Assembly (NCBI GenBank): GCA_029880425.1 | Contig: JAOUOK010000103.1 | Location: 1-6,560 of the forward strand | DNA from: Gammaproteobacteria bacterium | GTDB lineage: Bacteria > Pseudomonadota > Gammaproteobacteria > UBA6429 > Thiohalophilaceae | Reading direction: 5' to 3' | Length of the DNA: 6,560 nt | Shown here: positions 5,936 to 6,560 of the stretch, piece by piece | Position numbering within the stretch: the first letter of the stretch is position 1 | Layout of the letters: every line of letters starts with the position of its first letter | Translations under genes and position numbers: made by a program | The notes under the pieces: generated by a model | The model's database searches: none | What the model was told of the DNA's origin: nothing | Seen by the model: the letters and a program-made list of their open reading frames with translations, nothing else

Positions 5936-6010
5936 TTCGCTGCGCCTTTATTGTCAAATAGCCGGTTATTTACTTCGAATAATTAGTAGGCTGGAGATTC
6001 TACATTCCTT

Positions 6011-6016
6011 TATAAT
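6011..6016 (+). promoter_or_regulatory. Perfect TATAAT -10 element, likely gor promoter
   Basis: TATAAT at 6011-6016 lies 63 bases upstream of the gor ATG. At the 17-base distance the -35 region (AGGCTG) is poor, and CTGGAG at 5991-5996 would be too close, which suggests either a weak promoter or one helped by an activator. The leader contains a short inverted repeat, CCTGA (6037-6041) / TCAGG (6049-6053). Confidence 0.5.
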
Positions 6017-6079
6017 GTGGCGACAGTAAAACATGTCCTGACATTTCATCAGGTAATAACCATTATTTAAGAGACGATT

Positions 6080-6560
6080 ATGAGCACACATTACGACCTT
6101 CTATCAATTGGTGCCGGCAGCGGCGGATTATCAGCATGTGAACGTGCAGCAGAATATGGCAAAAAAACTGCCGTAATTGAAAATAAAATGGTTGGTGGTA
6201 CCTGTGTGAATATTGGTTGTGTACCAAAAAAGGTAATGTGGTTTGCATCTGAAATTGCCGGTGCACTTGATGATGCAAAAGGCTATGGATTTGATGTCAC
6301 GGTCAATGATTTCAGCTGGAAAAAACTCGTTGAAGGTCGCCAGAATTATATTAAAGGTATTACCGACTGGTATGGAAATTATCTCAAAGATTCAAATATC
6401 GACTATATCCAGGGTACAGCAAAATTTGTGGACAGCAATACGCTTGAAGTTGATGGCAAGCAATATACTGCCGATCACATCGTGATCTCACCGGGTGGCT
6501 ACCCGGTTGTTCCGGATGTTCCCGGTTCAGAATACGGGATTACTTCTGATGGCTTCTTTG
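6080..6560 (+). CDS. gor: Glutathione-disulfide reductase (N-terminal part, cut by window edge)
   Basis: Cytoplasmic FAD enzyme that reduces glutathione disulfide with NADPH, keeping the thiol pool reduced. The 160 complete codons match E. coli Gor closely, apparently with only small gaps. Seen directly: the FAD-binding G11-A-G-S-G-G16 loop, E34 at the end of the second strand, the redox-active disulfide C42-VNIG-C47 inside GGTCVNIGCVPKKVMW, the YGFD block near 69-72, LEVDG and TADHIVIS, and EYGITSDGFF at the edge. The GCVPKKVMW context is typical of glutathione reductase rather than of mycothione or trypanothione reductases or dihydrolipoamide dehydrogenase. Where many relatives have ATGG, this protein has SPGG (about 137-140). 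The NADPH, interface and catalytic His-Glu regions lie outside the window. The ATG has an AAGAGA Shine-Dalgarno about four bases upstream. Confidence 0.95.
   Translation, partial: MSTHYDLLSIGAGSGGLSACERAAEYGKKTAVIENKMVGGTCVNIGCVPKKVMWFASEIAGALDDAKGYGFDVTVNDFSWKKLVEGRQNYIKGITDWYGNYLKDSNIDYIQGTAKFVDSNTLEVDGKQYTADHIVISPGGYPVVPDVPGSEYGITSDGFF

Noticed and set aside
6078..6485. Two open frames within gor (minus strand 6078-6278 and plus strand 6243-6485)
   Set aside because: Both fall inside the reading frame of glutathione reductase, which matches the family residue by residue.

Overview
The window looks like ordinary chromosomal DNA of a gammaproteobacterium of fairly low GC content. The evidence is close, near full-length resemblance by eye to Escherichia coli oligopeptidase A (PrlC), stress response kinase SrkA (YihE) and glutathione reductase (Gor). 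It also carries a PilZ protein and a Sco/PCuAC copper-delivery pair, which are common in respiring Proteobacteria. Genus cannot be read from the sequence. No phage, transposase, tRNA, rRNA or CRISPR signal is visible.

Layout from left to right: the N-terminal 406 codons of prlC on the minus strand, cut by the left edge; an AT-rich gap; a single-domain PilZ protein (+); a possible terminator and a leader with competing hairpins; srkA (+). SrkA converges on a leftward group made of a periplasmic metallo-beta-lactamase-fold protein, then 158 bp, then a PCuAC copper chaperone and a Sco protein only 21 bp apart. Further right are a small unrecognised acidic protein (-) and, diverging from it, the first 160 codons of gor (+), cut by the right edge.

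Best-supported functional unit: PCuAC-Sco. PCuAC carries the exact H-X10-M-X21-H-X-M copper motif, and Sco has CPDVC plus a distal His. Both point to copper loading of the CuA centre of cytochrome c oxidase in the periplasm. Upstream are an FNR/Anr-like half-conserved palindrome and a hairpin that could cover the PCuAC ribosome binding site. The rest are individual housekeeping or stress genes: peptide turnover, kinase-based stress protection, c-di-GMP sensing and thiol redox.

Most worth a second look: the metallo-beta-lactamase protein, whose zinc motif has lost both early histidines while every other ligand is kept; the possible translational control of PCuAC; and a 51-codon hydrophobic reading frame overlapping the prlC start. 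I see no convincing new multi-gene system.
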